This document shows, piece by piece, positions 25,782 through 32,276 of a DNA stretch of 32,276 bases. The number at the start of each line of letters is the position of its first letter. Position 1 is the first letter of the stretch. Source of the stretch: Planctomycetota bacterium (GTDB lineage Bacteria > Planctomycetota > J058); assembly GCA_019636275.1 (NCBI GenBank), contig JAHBXY010000107.1:1-32276 (forward strand), in the 5' to 3' direction. A program made the position numbers and the translations under genes. The notes below the pieces were generated by a model. That model had not been told where the DNA came from and did not search any database. It saw only the letters and a list, made by a program, of their open reading frames with translations.

Positions 25782-26126
25782 ATGAAGCGCGTCGTCAAGC
25801 TCCTCGGCCTCGAGTCCGCCGAGGGGATCGCCCGGGTCGTGGCCCCGTTCGCCTCGATCGGCCTCTACTTCAAGGGGTGCCACCTCGGCTGGGTCGCCCA
25901 CCCGGCGTGGCTCGTCCTGGCGTTCGCCGCCCTCCTCCTGCCGCTCTTCCTCCTCCGGCGACGCGGGCGGGACGCAGCGTCGGTGGCGATCGCGGGCGGC
26001 GTCGGCCTGGCGGCGTTCGCCCTGCCCGCCTGGGCCGCGCTCGTGCTCGTCGTCGCCGCCTGGCTCCTCGCCGCCGCGCTGTCGACCGAGTTCTTCGAGA
26101 CGGTCGCGGACGCCGTCGCCGGCTGA
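25782..26126 (+). CDS. Small multi-pass membrane protein
   Basis: 114 residues from ATG, with a strong SD (GAGGAGGGG) just upstream. A basic amphipathic start is followed by hydrophobic segments at about 40-58 and 68-100 (AAFALPAWAALVLVVAAWLL), separated by a positive loop (LRRRGRD); two to three helices are likely. I recognise no family. It follows the HEAT-repeat lipoprotein by 63 nt and shares the upstream element with it, so the two may be controlled alike. A strong hairpin follows 8 nt after the stop. Confidence 0.65.
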   Translation: MKRVVKLLGLESAEGIARVVAPFASIGLYFKGCHLGWVAHPAWLVLAFAALLLPLFLLRRRGRDAASVAIAGGVGLAAFALPAWAALVLVVAAWLLAAALSTEFFETVADAVAG

Positions 26127-26133
26127 CCGCGCT

Positions 26134-26174
26134 CACCGCTCGATCTGCGAGCGAAGCGAGCAGATCGAGCGGTG
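26134..26174 (+). terminator. Long perfect hairpin after the small membrane gene
   Basis: CACCGCTCGATCTGC (26134-26148) pairs perfectly over 15 bp with 26160-26174; the loop is GAGCGAAGCGA. It begins 8 nt after the stop codon at 26126. It may end transcription or be one copy of a palindromic intergenic repeat (see also 26194-26208). Confidence 0.6.
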
Positions 26175-26193
26175 GCGCGCATCCCCGAGCGGA

Positions 26194-26208
26194 GGCCGCG
26201 TAGCGGCC
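26194..26208. repeat. Palindrome nested in a GAGCG repeat context
   Basis: GGCCGC-GTA-GCGGCC is flanked by CGAGCGGA and GGAGCGAG. The loop of the preceding hairpin reads GAGCGAAGCGAG, the same kind of mirror-like word, so the two palindromes appear related. The 26127-26346 gap otherwise holds no gene that I can support. Confidence 0.45.
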
Positions 26209-26346
26209 GGAGCGAGGGCGACAGGTGCCTCGCTGCGGATCGGAGCATCGAGCCGCGCGCCCGGATGTGGACATCAGAACAAGCGACGGCCGCCGTGAGC
26301 CCGGCGGCTTGCGCCTGCCGCGGCGGTGTGGCCTCATCGGCGCGCC

Positions 26347-26736
26347 ATGCCCCGGGACCGCCGCCAGCGCCGCGCCTCCGTCCTCCGCCAGGCGGTCGTG
26401 GCCACGGCCCTGTTCGCGCTCGTGACGCCCGGCGCGGCCGCCGGCGCGCCCCGCCAGCTCGCGCCGGTGTGGCCGGCGCGCGGGGCCGCCGCCGCGGACG
26501 ACGACTGGTCGCTGCGGCCCGCGACCGGCTACACGACCCACGTCACGCGCCTGGAGCGCGGCACGGACGGCCCGCCCGCGCGCCGCTCGCACGGGCCGCA
26601 GCCCGCCCTGGCCCAGGCCCTCGCGGGGCCCGAGCGCCCCGACCTCGTCGCCCCCGCGTGTGGGCACCTCGACGCTCGCGCGCCGGGCCGCCGCGTCACC
26701 CGCGGCCTCCTGGCCCGAGCCCCACCTCGCCTCTGA
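26347..26736 (+). CDS. Doubtful small secreted protein
   Basis: 129 residues from ATG 26347. The N-terminus (basic RDRRQRR, hydrophobic AVVATALFALV, then GAAAGAP) looks like a Sec signal peptide with cleavage after AAA or AGA. The rest is low-complexity Ala/Arg/Pro. No SD is visible. Codon bias is normal up to about 26640 and then weakens (TGT, GCT, CGA, CCA, CCT). From about 26660 the next frame shows the better bias, so a frameshift or an unrecognised gene end is possible. It could be spurious. Confidence 0.35.
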   Translation: MPRDRRQRRASVLRQAVVATALFALVTPGAAAGAPRQLAPVWPARGAAAADDDWSLRPATGYTTHVTRLERGTDGPPARRSHGPQPALAQALAGPERPDLVAPACGHLDARAPGRRVTRGLLARAPPRL

Positions 26737-26967
26737 CCTCGACCCGCCCCTGACCGCCGGGCGAGCCGTCGCGGCTCGGGCCGCCTCCACGTCCCTCGAC
26801 GCGGCGGCCCGCCGCGCGCGCCCGGCCCCACGCGCCGCGCCGCGCCCCGTCCGGGCGCCTCCGCGGCCGAGGGCTCCACGGCCCGAGCTCGCACGCCCCG
26901 CGCGCGCGAGTCCGGTCCGACGATCGCCTGCCGTCCGCAGGCCCCCACTCCCGACCGCAGGTCTGCC
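26737..26967. other. Gap without a supported gene
   Basis: Very C-rich sequence in which frame 2 stays open (26660-27031) as low-complexity Ala/Arg/Pro. I see no RBS, palindrome or family motif. It may be a decayed 3' part of the preceding ORF plus the leader of the next gene. Confidence 0.4.
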
Positions 26968-27360
26968 ATGCACCGTGCCCTGCAGGCGCTCCACGACGCG
27001 CGCGGCCTCCTCCTCGGCGCAGGCCTCGTGACCGTCGCCGTCACGGTCCCGCTCCTCGGCGCGCTCCACGCGGCCGAGCGGGCGGCGCGCCCCGACGAGT
27101 TCTCGAGCCTCCCCGCGGCGGCCGCGTTCGCCTGGCGCTTCGTGACGACCCTCGGCGGCGGCGCTCCGCCGTCGACGACGCTCGGGACGCTGGCGCTGGG
27201 GGCGCTCGTCCTCTCGTGGGCGGCGTTCGGCGCGGTCGTCCTCGGCGCGCTGCGCGCCGCCCTCGTCCCCTCCCCCCCGCGCTGCGCCCCCTCCCCCCCG
27301 CGCTGCCCCCGCTGCGGCGCCGCCGCCCCGCCGCCCCCGCCGACCCAGGAGCAGCCGTGA
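26968..27360 (+). CDS. Two-helix membrane protein with pore-like segment and Cys tail
   Basis: 130 residues from ATG. It has two hydrophobic helices (about 13-33 and 72-99). Between them, FAWRFVTTLGGGAPPSTTLG aligns by eye with the pore loop of two-helix potassium channels (W-x-x-VTxTTVGYGD-x-P-x-T). Tyr of the GYG filter is Gly here and the following Asp is Ala, so channel function is doubtful. The tail is Pro-rich with PPRC-x-PSPPRC-PRCG, made by a duplication of about 21 bp (27269-27310), and could bind metal. It overlaps the next gene by 4 nt (GTGA), so it is translationally coupled to the MgtE-like protein and may work with it in ion handling. This link is an inference. Confidence 0.6.
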   Translation: MHRALQALHDARGLLLGAGLVTVAVTVPLLGALHAAERAARPDEFSSLPAAAAFAWRFVTTLGGGAPPSTTLGTLALGALVLSWAAFGAVVLGALRAALVPSPPRCAPSPPRCPRCGAAAPPPPPTQEQP

Positions 27361-28358
27361 AGAAGCGCAGCACGATCGGCCGCGAGAACCTCCAGGACCC
27401 GATCACGTCCCACCTGACCGGGCACGCCGCGACGCTCGACCCCGAGCGCACCGTCGCCCAGACGCTGCTCGACCTGCGGACGCAGCAGCTCCCCGACTCG
27501 ATCCTCTACTTCTACGCCGTCGACGCCGAGGGCCGCCTGCGCGGGGTCGTCCCCACGCGTCGGCTGCTCACGAGCCCCCTCGACGCGCGCGTGGCCGACC
27601 TCCTGATCGAGAAGGTCGTGACGATCCCGGCGACCGCCACCGTGGAGGTCGCCTGCGAGTTCTTCGTCATGCACAAGTTCCTCGCCTTCCCGGTCGTCGA
27701 CGCCGACGGCAAGCTCCTGGGCGTGGTCGACGTCGGCCTGTTCACCGACGAGGTGATCGACCTGGCCGAGAAGCAGTCGCTCGACGACGTCTTCCAGCTC
27801 GTCGGCGTGCACCTCACCGCCTCGAAGGCGTCGCCCGTGGCGAGCTTCAAGGACCGCTTCCCCTGGCTCCTGTGCAACATCGGCGGCGGCATGGCCTGCG
27901 CCGTCCTCTCGGGCTTCTACGAGGCGCTGCTCGCCGCGCAGGTCGTCCTGGCGCTGTTCGTCCCGGTGGTCCTGGCCCTGGCCGAGAGCGTCTCCATGCA
28001 GTCGGCCACGATCACGATCCACGGCCTGCACGGGGAGCGCGTCAACTGGCGCGGCCTCCTGCGCAACCTGCGCCAGGAGTTCCTCGCCGCCGTGCTCCTG
28101 GGCCTCGCCTGCGGCGGCACGGTCGGCGCGGTCGTGCAGGTCTGGAAGGGGACCGGGGCCGTCGCCCTCGCCGTCGGCGGGAGCATCTGCCTGGCGATGA
28201 TCACCGCCTGCATGCTCGGGGTCCTCCTGCCGACCGCGGTGCGCGGCCTGCGCGGCGACCCGCGGATCGCCGCCGGCCCGATCGTCCTGGCGACGACCGA
28301 CATGGCGACGCTGCTCTTCTACTTCAACGTCGCCGGGCTGCTCCTCGCGCGCGGCTGA
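27357..28358 (+). CDS. mgtE: MgtE-like CBS/membrane divalent cation transporter
   Basis: 333 residues from GTG 27357, with AGGAG (27347-27351) 5 nt upstream. Two CBS domains (about 12-70 and 75-135) are followed by five predicted helices with the MgtE order: FPWLLCNIGGGMACAVLSGF, then LALFVPVVLALAESVSMQS, then two helices, then GDPRIAAGPIVLATTDMATL. It lacks the ~120-residue N-terminal domain of classic MgtE. The helix-2 motif usually GMGGNxGxQS is LAESVSMQS, while the TTD Asp in the last helix, which forms the Mg2+ site in MgtE, is kept. It may carry Mg2+ or another cation under CBS (nucleotide/Mg2+) control, but the altered motif leaves the substrate open. Confidence 0.85.
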   Translation: MKKRSTIGRENLQDPITSHLTGHAATLDPERTVAQTLLDLRTQQLPDSILYFYAVDAEGRLRGVVPTRRLLTSPLDARVADLLIEKVVTIPATATVEVACEFFVMHKFLAFPVVDADGKLLGVVDVGLFTDEVIDLAEKQSLDDVFQLVGVHLTASKASPVASFKDRFPWLLCNIGGGMACAVLSGFYEALLAAQVVLALFVPVVLALAESVSMQSATITIHGLHGERVNWRGLLRNLRQEFLAAVLLGLACGGTVGAVVQVWKGTGAVALAVGGSICLAMITACMLGVLLPTAVRGLRGDPRIAAGPIVLATTDMATLLFYFNVAGLLLARG

Positions 28359-28485
28359 CCGCAGGTGCCGGCCCTGCTTGTAACGCTACGGCCGACCCCC
28401 CACCGCGGCCGATAACTCCGCTGGAGACCGCCCCGGCGCGACCGGTCGGGCGCGCCGGGGGCGGCTCCGCGGGGGGACGGTCGAC

Positions 28486-30921
28486 ATGGCCGTGGACGCT
28501 GGCCTGGCGGTCTCGGGGACGCTGTCGCGCCGTCGCGCGCTGCTCGGGCGCCTGGCGCGGCCGGCCGCCGACGCCCCGCTCGTCGTCTTCTGCTCGGGGA
28601 TCGGCGGCACGGGACTGTCCGGCCTGGCGCGGCTGATCGCCGGCCTCGGGCACCGCGTCCTGGGCTCCGACCAGGCGCGCGGGCCGCTCTCGGAGGCCGT
28701 CGAGGCGGCCGGGATCGAGGTGGTCTACGGGCAGCAGGCCACGAACCTGCCGGCCGACGCCGACCTGTTCGTCGCGACCGCGGCGCTGCCGCCCGACCAC
28801 CCCGAGCTCGTCGCCGCGATCGGCCGCGGCGTGCCGGTGGTGAAGTACGCCGAGGCGCTCGGCGCGCTCGTCGCCGCGCGGCGCGGCGTGGCGATCGCCG
28901 GCACCCACGGCAAGACGACGACGACGGCGCTCACGGCGCACGTCCTGCGCGCCTGCGGCCGCGACCCGAGCTGGCTCGTGGGCGGCGCCCCCAAGGACCT
29001 GCCGGCCAACGCCGCCCTCGGCCAGGGGCCGGAGCTCGTGCTCGAGGCCTGCGAGTACGACCGCTCGTTCAAGCACTACCGGCCCGCGTGCGCCGTCGTC
29101 CTCAACGTCGAGGAAGACCACCTCGACTGCTACCAGGGCGGCCTCGACGAGATCGTCTCGGCCTTCGTCGACTTCGCCGCGGGCGTACAGGAGGGCGGCG
29201 CCCTCGTCGCCTCGGCCGACTGGCCGGCGGCCCTGCGAGTCGCCGAGACCGTGCGCCAGGCCCGCCCCGACGTGACCGTCATGACCTTCTCGGTCGGCGG
29301 CGAGGCGCGGCTGGCCGCGCGCGACCTCGCCTTCGAGGACGGCCTGGGCCGCTTCACGCTCGCGCTCGACGGCCGGCCGCGCGCGCGCGTGCGCCTGTCG
29401 GTCCCGGGCGCCCACAACGTCGCCAACGCGCTGGCCGCGATCGCCGCCGCCGTGTGCGCGGGCGTGGCCCCGGAGCAGGCGGCCGCCGCCGTCGAGGCCT
29501 TCCAGGGCGTGCGCCGCCGCTACGACGTCCTGGGCGAGCCGGGCGGCGTCCTGGTCGTCGACGACTACGCCCACCACCCGACGGCGCTGCGCGCCGTGAT
29601 CGAGGCCGCCCGCGCCCGCCACCCGGGCCGGCGGATCGTGGCCCTGTTCGAGCCGCACCAGGCCAGCCGCACGCGCGAGCACTGGGACGGCTTCGTCGAC
29701 GCCCTGGCCAGCGCCGACCGCGTCGTCGTGGCCGACGTCTACACCTGCCGCGACCGCCCCGACGACGTGCGCACGGTCACCGCCGCCGCCCTCGCGCGCG
29801 CCGTGCGCGCCCGCGCGCCCGGGACGCAGGCCGTCCCCGGCGGCGACCCCGACGCCCTGATCGGCACGGCCGTGCGCCTGCTGCAGCAGGGCGACGTGGC
29901 CCTGTTCATGGGCGCCGGCCGGATCAGCGGCGCCGCGCACCGCGCCCTCGACCGCCTGGCGCGCCGCAGCGACGAGCCGCTGCCGCCGCTGGCGAAGGTC
30001 GCCAGCGGCCGCTTCCGCCGCGGCGGCGAGGGGCTCGAGGCGCTGGTCCTCGAGGCGCTGCCCGGCCTCGTGCGCACGGGCGAGCCGCTCGGCCCGCGCA
30101 CGACGATCAAGGCCGGCGGGCGGGCGCGCTTCTTCGCCGAGCCGCGCACCCAGGCCGAGGCCGTGCGCGTCCTGCGCGCCCTCCAGGCCCACGGCGTGCC
30201 GGTCGTGCCGCTCGGCGGCGGCTCGAACGTCCTCTTCGCCAGCCCGCTCGTCGACGCGGCCGTGATCTCCTGCCGGGCCCTGCGCGGCGCCGAGGTCCTG
30301 GGTCCGGTCGTGCGCGCCGCCGCGGGCGAGCCGCTCCCGGGCCTGATCCGCCTGGCCGAGCGCCACGGCCTCGCCGGCCTCGAGCGCTTCGCCGGGATCC
30401 CGGGCACGATCGGCGGCGCGCTGGCCGGCAACGCCGGCGGGCCGGCCGGCGCCGGGGCGATCGGCGACCGCGTGCGGCGCGTGCGCGTCCTCGGCCGCGA
30501 CGGCGTCGCCCGCTGGCTCCCGCGCGAGGCGCTCGGCCTCCGCTACCGCGGCGCCGACCTCGACGGCGCCTACGTGCTCGCGGTCGAGCTCGCCCTCGAG
30601 CGCGGCGACCGCGCCGCCCTCAAGGCCGCCCGCCAGGAGGCCCTGCGCCGGAAGGCCGCGATCCAGCCGCTCGACGCGCGCAGCGCCGGCTGCTTCTTCA
30701 AGAACCCGCCCGGCGACAGCGCCGGCCGCCTGATCGACGCCTGCGGCCTCAAGGGCCTCTCGCGCGGCGGCGCGCGCGTCTCGCCCGTCCACGCCAACTT
30801 CGTCGTCAACGACGGCGACGCCACCGTCGACGACGTCCTGGCCCTCGCCTGCGAGGTGCGCCGCCGCGTCCGCGAGGCGCGCGGGGTCGTGCTCGAGGCC
30901 GAGGTCCGGCTCGTCGCGTAG
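28486..30921 (+). CDS. murC-murB: Bifunctional MurC-MurB: UDP-MurNAc-L-alanine ligase / UDP-MurNAc reductase
   Basis: 811 residues from ATG, with GGGGGGA upstream. Residues ~30-500 are MurC: CSGIGGTGLSGLA, ATP loop GTHGKTTT (139-146), ACEYDRSFKHYRP, GAHNVANALAA, VDDYAHHPTA and FEPHQASRT. From ~530 the chain is MurB: FAD motifs GGGSNVLF (~577-584), GIPGTIGGALAGNAGGP, and the C-terminal EVRLVA. The MurB proton donor, usually Ser in SxGSxFKNP, is Cys here (SAGCFFKNP, C736). One chain would thus reduce UDP-GlcNAc-enolpyruvate to UDP-MurNAc and add L-Ala to it. The MurB domain has a short linker (~500-530) and no missing parts. ddl follows 44 nt downstream. Confidence 0.95.
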   Translation: MAVDAGLAVSGTLSRRRALLGRLARPAADAPLVVFCSGIGGTGLSGLARLIAGLGHRVLGSDQARGPLSEAVEAAGIEVVYGQQATNLPADADLFVATAALPPDHPELVAAIGRGVPVVKYAEALGALVAARRGVAIAGTHGKTTTTALTAHVLRACGRDPSWLVGGAPKDLPANAALGQGPELVLEACEYDRSFKHYRPACAVVLNVEEDHLDCYQGGLDEIVSAFVDFAAGVQEGGALVASADWPAALRVAETVRQARPDVTVMTFSVGGEARLAARDLAFEDGLGRFTLALDGRPRARVRLSVPGAHNVANALAAIAAAVCAGVAPEQAAAAVEAFQGVRRRYDVLGEPGGVLVVDDYAHHPTALRAVIEAARARHPGRRIVALFEPHQASRTREHWDGFVDALASADRVVVADVYTCRDRPDDVRTVTAAALARAVRARAPGTQAVPGGDPDALIGTAVRLLQQGDVALFMGAGRISGAAHRALDRLARRSDEPLPPLAKVASGRFRRGGEGLEALVLEALPGLVRTGEPLGPRTTIKAGGRARFFAEPRTQAEAVRVLRALQAHGVPVVPLGGGSNVLFASPLVDAAVISCRALRGAEVLGPVVRAAAGEPLPGLIRLAERHGLAGLERFAGIPGTIGGALAGNAGGPAGAGAIGDRVRRVRVLGRDGVARWLPREALGLRYRGADLDGAYVLAVELALERGDRAALKAARQEALRRKAAIQPLDARSAGCFFKNPPGDSAGRLIDACGLKGLSRGGARVSPVHANFVVNDGDATVDDVLALACEVRRRVREARGVVLEAEVRLVA

Positions 30922-30965
30922 GCCGCTGCGACCGGCGCGGCCCCCGAGCCGATAGAGGAGTCACC

Positions 30966-32276
30966 ATGCTCGCCACCAGCAGCCATCGCCGCCGCCCGCG
31001 CAACGCCCCCCGCGACGACGGGCCGGAGCGCCTCCACGTCGCCGTCCTCATGGGCGGCGTCGGCCACGAGCGCGAGGTCTCGCTCCGCACCGGCCGCGCC
31101 GTCACGGACGCGCTGACCGAGGGCGGCCACCGCGCCGAGGGCTGGGTGCTCGAGGGCGACCGCGACGAGGCGCTCGACGCCCTGCCGCGCGGCCTCGACG
31201 TCGTGTTCATCGCGCTGCACGGCGACTACGGCGAGGACGGGCGCGTGCAGCGCGCGCTCGCCGAGCGCGGCCTCGTCTACACGGGCTCCGGCCCCGAGGC
31301 CAGCGCGCGCGCCTACGACAAGCTGCGCACGAAGCGCATCCTGGCCCGCGCCGGCGTCCCGATCGCGCCCGACCGCGTGCTGCCCTTCCCCTTCGGCCCG
31401 CGCGACCTGCGCCACGTCCTGCGCCTCGTGCCGGCCTACCCGGTCGTCGTGAAGCCCGCGCGCATGGGCTCGAGCGTGGGCGTCGTCGTGTGCCGCGACC
31501 GGCAGCAGGTGCGCCGCGCCCTGGAGGAGAACGCCCGCTTCGCCCAGCCGCAGCTCGTCGAGGAGTTCGTCCCCGGCCACGAGCTCACCTGCGGCGTCCT
31601 CGGCCGCGAGGCGCTCCCGGTCGTCGAGCCCGTGCCGGCCGAGGGCACCTACGACTACCGCGCCAAGTACGACCCGACCGCCGGCACGCGCTACGGGATC
31701 GAGCCCGAGACGATCCCGGCCGCCGTGCGCGCCGAGGTGCGCCGCCTGGCCCTCGTGGCCCACGACGCCCTCGGCCTGAGCGACCTCTCGCGCGTCGACT
31801 TCCGCTACGACCCCGCGCGCGACCGCCTCGCGGCCCTCGAGGTGAACACGATCCCCGGCATGACCGCGACGAGCCTCCTGCCCAAGGGCGCGGCGGCCGC
31901 CGGCCTGAGCTTCCCGCGCCTCGTCGAGCGGATCTGCCGCCTGGCGCTCCGGAGCGGCGTCATCCTCGCCACGCTCATGGTGCCCAGCCAGGTGTACCTG
32001 TTGTCGCAGTACCAGATCGTCCAGGCCCTCGGCTGGCTCGACACCGTCGCGGGCATCGTGGCTCCCGGGCTGTTCAGCGCGTTCGCGATCTTCCTCATGT
32101 ACGTCGCGTTCCGCGGCCTCCCGAACGAGCTGGAGGAGGCGGCCCGACTGGACGGAGCCTCGCCCGTGCGGACCTTCCGGTCGGTCATGCTGCCGCGGGT
32201 CAAGCCGAGCATCAGCGGCGTCGTGATCACGGCCGTGCTGTGGTCGTGGAACGACCTGCTGTGGCCGCTCGTGGTG
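30966..32276 (+). CDS. ddl: D-alanine-D-alanine ligase running in frame into a permease fragment (3'-partial)
   Basis: Starts at ATG 30966 with GAGGAG (30955-30960) 5 nt upstream; open to the window end (437 codons). Residues 1-~328 are an apparently complete Ddl with a 30-residue extra N-terminus: MGGVGHEREVSLRTG, LHGDYGEDGRVQ, YDKLRTKRILARAGVP, VVKPARMGSSVGVVV, EEFVPGHELTCGV, TYDYRAKYD, and EVNTIPGMTATSLLPKG, normal for ligation of two D-Ala with ATP. It ends LVERICRLALRSG, where Ddl proteins normally stop. Without a stop it continues as a MalG-type ABC permease (see the next entry). The fusion makes no biochemical sense and the codon use changes, so I suspect an assembly junction near 31950. 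The Ddl call itself is firm. Confidence 0.9.
   Translation, partial: MLATSSHRRRPRNAPRDDGPERLHVAVLMGGVGHEREVSLRTGRAVTDALTEGGHRAEGWVLEGDRDEALDALPRGLDVVFIALHGDYGEDGRVQRALAERGLVYTGSGPEASARAYDKLRTKRILARAGVPIAPDRVLPFPFGPRDLRHVLRLVPAYPVVVKPARMGSSVGVVVCRDRQQVRRALEENARFAQPQLVEEFVPGHELTCGVLGREALPVVEPVPAEGTYDYRAKYDPTAGTRYGIEPETIPAAVRAEVRRLALVAHDALGLSDLSRVDFRYDPARDRLAALEVNTIPGMTATSLLPKGAAAAGLSFPRLVERICRLALRSGVILATLMVPSQVYLLSQYQIVQALGWLDTVAGIVAPGLFSAFAIFLMYVAFRGLPNELEEAARLDGASPVRTFRSVMLPRVKPSISGVVITAVLWSWNDLLWPLVV
31950..32276 (+). other. C-terminal part of a MalG-type sugar ABC permease, in frame with ddl
   Basis: About 109 residues: VILATLMVPSQVYLLSQY, two hydrophobic helices, the EAA loop EEAARLDGASPVRTFRSVM-LPRVKPS and WSWNDLLWPLVV. 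This is the classic cytoplasmic EAA motif by which MalG/sugar permeases bind the ATPase. The first half of a permease (helices 1-3) is absent; Ddl sequence occupies its place. Codons rare to the left (TTG, GCT, CGA, GGA, several CGG for Arg) appear here, and the G+C looks lower. Confidence 0.8.

Noticed and set aside
21129..25901. 1590-codon open frame on the minus strand opposite gltB and the HEAT-repeat gene
   Set aside because: It runs antisense across two well-supported genes, has Arg/Ala/Val/Asp-rich shadow composition, and is open only because stop codons are rare in such GC-rich DNA. The same applies to the other long antisense frames in the window.
27265..27315. Tandem C-rich repeat (CCCCTCCCCCCCGCGCTGC twice)
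   Set aside because: A simple two-copy in-frame duplication in the Pro/Cys tail of the membrane protein; noted under that gene and not treated as a separate element.
28405..28420. CGATAA upstream of murC-murB as a promoter -10, similar to the patch before alr and GATAGA before ddl
   Set aside because: The three patches look alike, but none has a -35-like hexamer at 16-18 bp, and in ddl the patch overlaps the SD; too weak to call.

Overview
The window is very G+C-rich bacterial DNA (roughly three quarters G+C by eye), densely coding on both strands, with no rRNA, tRNA or CRISPR that I could see. The gene set fits a Planctomycetota-like bacterium best: a MoxR/DUF58/VWA operon with giant VWA proteins, a tpiA-secG-yicC-gmk run, a MurC-MurB fusion, HEAT-repeat and NHL lipoproteins, and an MgtE-like protein lacking the classic selectivity motif. 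This assignment is an inference; other high-GC lineages with outer membranes are not excluded. The left edge lies inside a tandem repeat and the right edge inside an apparently chimeric ORF, so the window looks like a complete assembled contig.

Left block (1-8893, + strand): a co-directional surface/aerotolerance-type operon. It holds a Gln/Pro/Gly-repeat protein with a CxxC knuckle, an NHL-propeller lipoprotein, a large membrane VWA protein, a MoxR AAA+ ATPase, a DUF58 protein and a second membrane VWA protein. It is closed by a 418-bp MITE-like element with perfect 32-bp inverted ends (8901-9318).

Middle block (9338-18789): a DUF2254-like membrane protein (-) diverges from a MATE efflux pump (+). 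The pump converges, across inverted hexanucleotide arrays, on a housekeeping operon on the - strand, tpiA-secG-yicC-gmk. That operon has a near-consensus promoter (TTGACG, 17 bp, TATAGT). Upstream lies tsaB (-), divergent from alr (+), whose Shine-Dalgarno sequence is buried in a perfect hairpin. Then come an unknown STN-like protein and a 40-residue very basic protein followed by a hairpin.

Right block (18882-32276): a small lipoprotein (-) diverges from gltB (glutamate synthase large chain, with no gltD beside it). Next are a HEAT-repeat lipoprotein with a calcium-loop/pilin-like N-domain and a small membrane protein; the last two share a 29-nt upstream element. A palindrome-rich intergenic stretch leads to a doubtful secreted protein, a two-helix membrane protein with a channel-pore-like segment, and an MgtE-like CBS/membrane protein translationally coupled to it. 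The window ends with peptidoglycan genes: a MurC-MurB fusion and ddl. With alr these cover D-Ala formation, D-Ala-D-Ala ligation and UDP-MurNAc formation/L-Ala addition.

The ddl reading frame passes without a stop, near 31950, into the C-terminal half of a MalG-type sugar ABC permease with different codon use. I consider this most likely an assembly chimera, but it needs checking.
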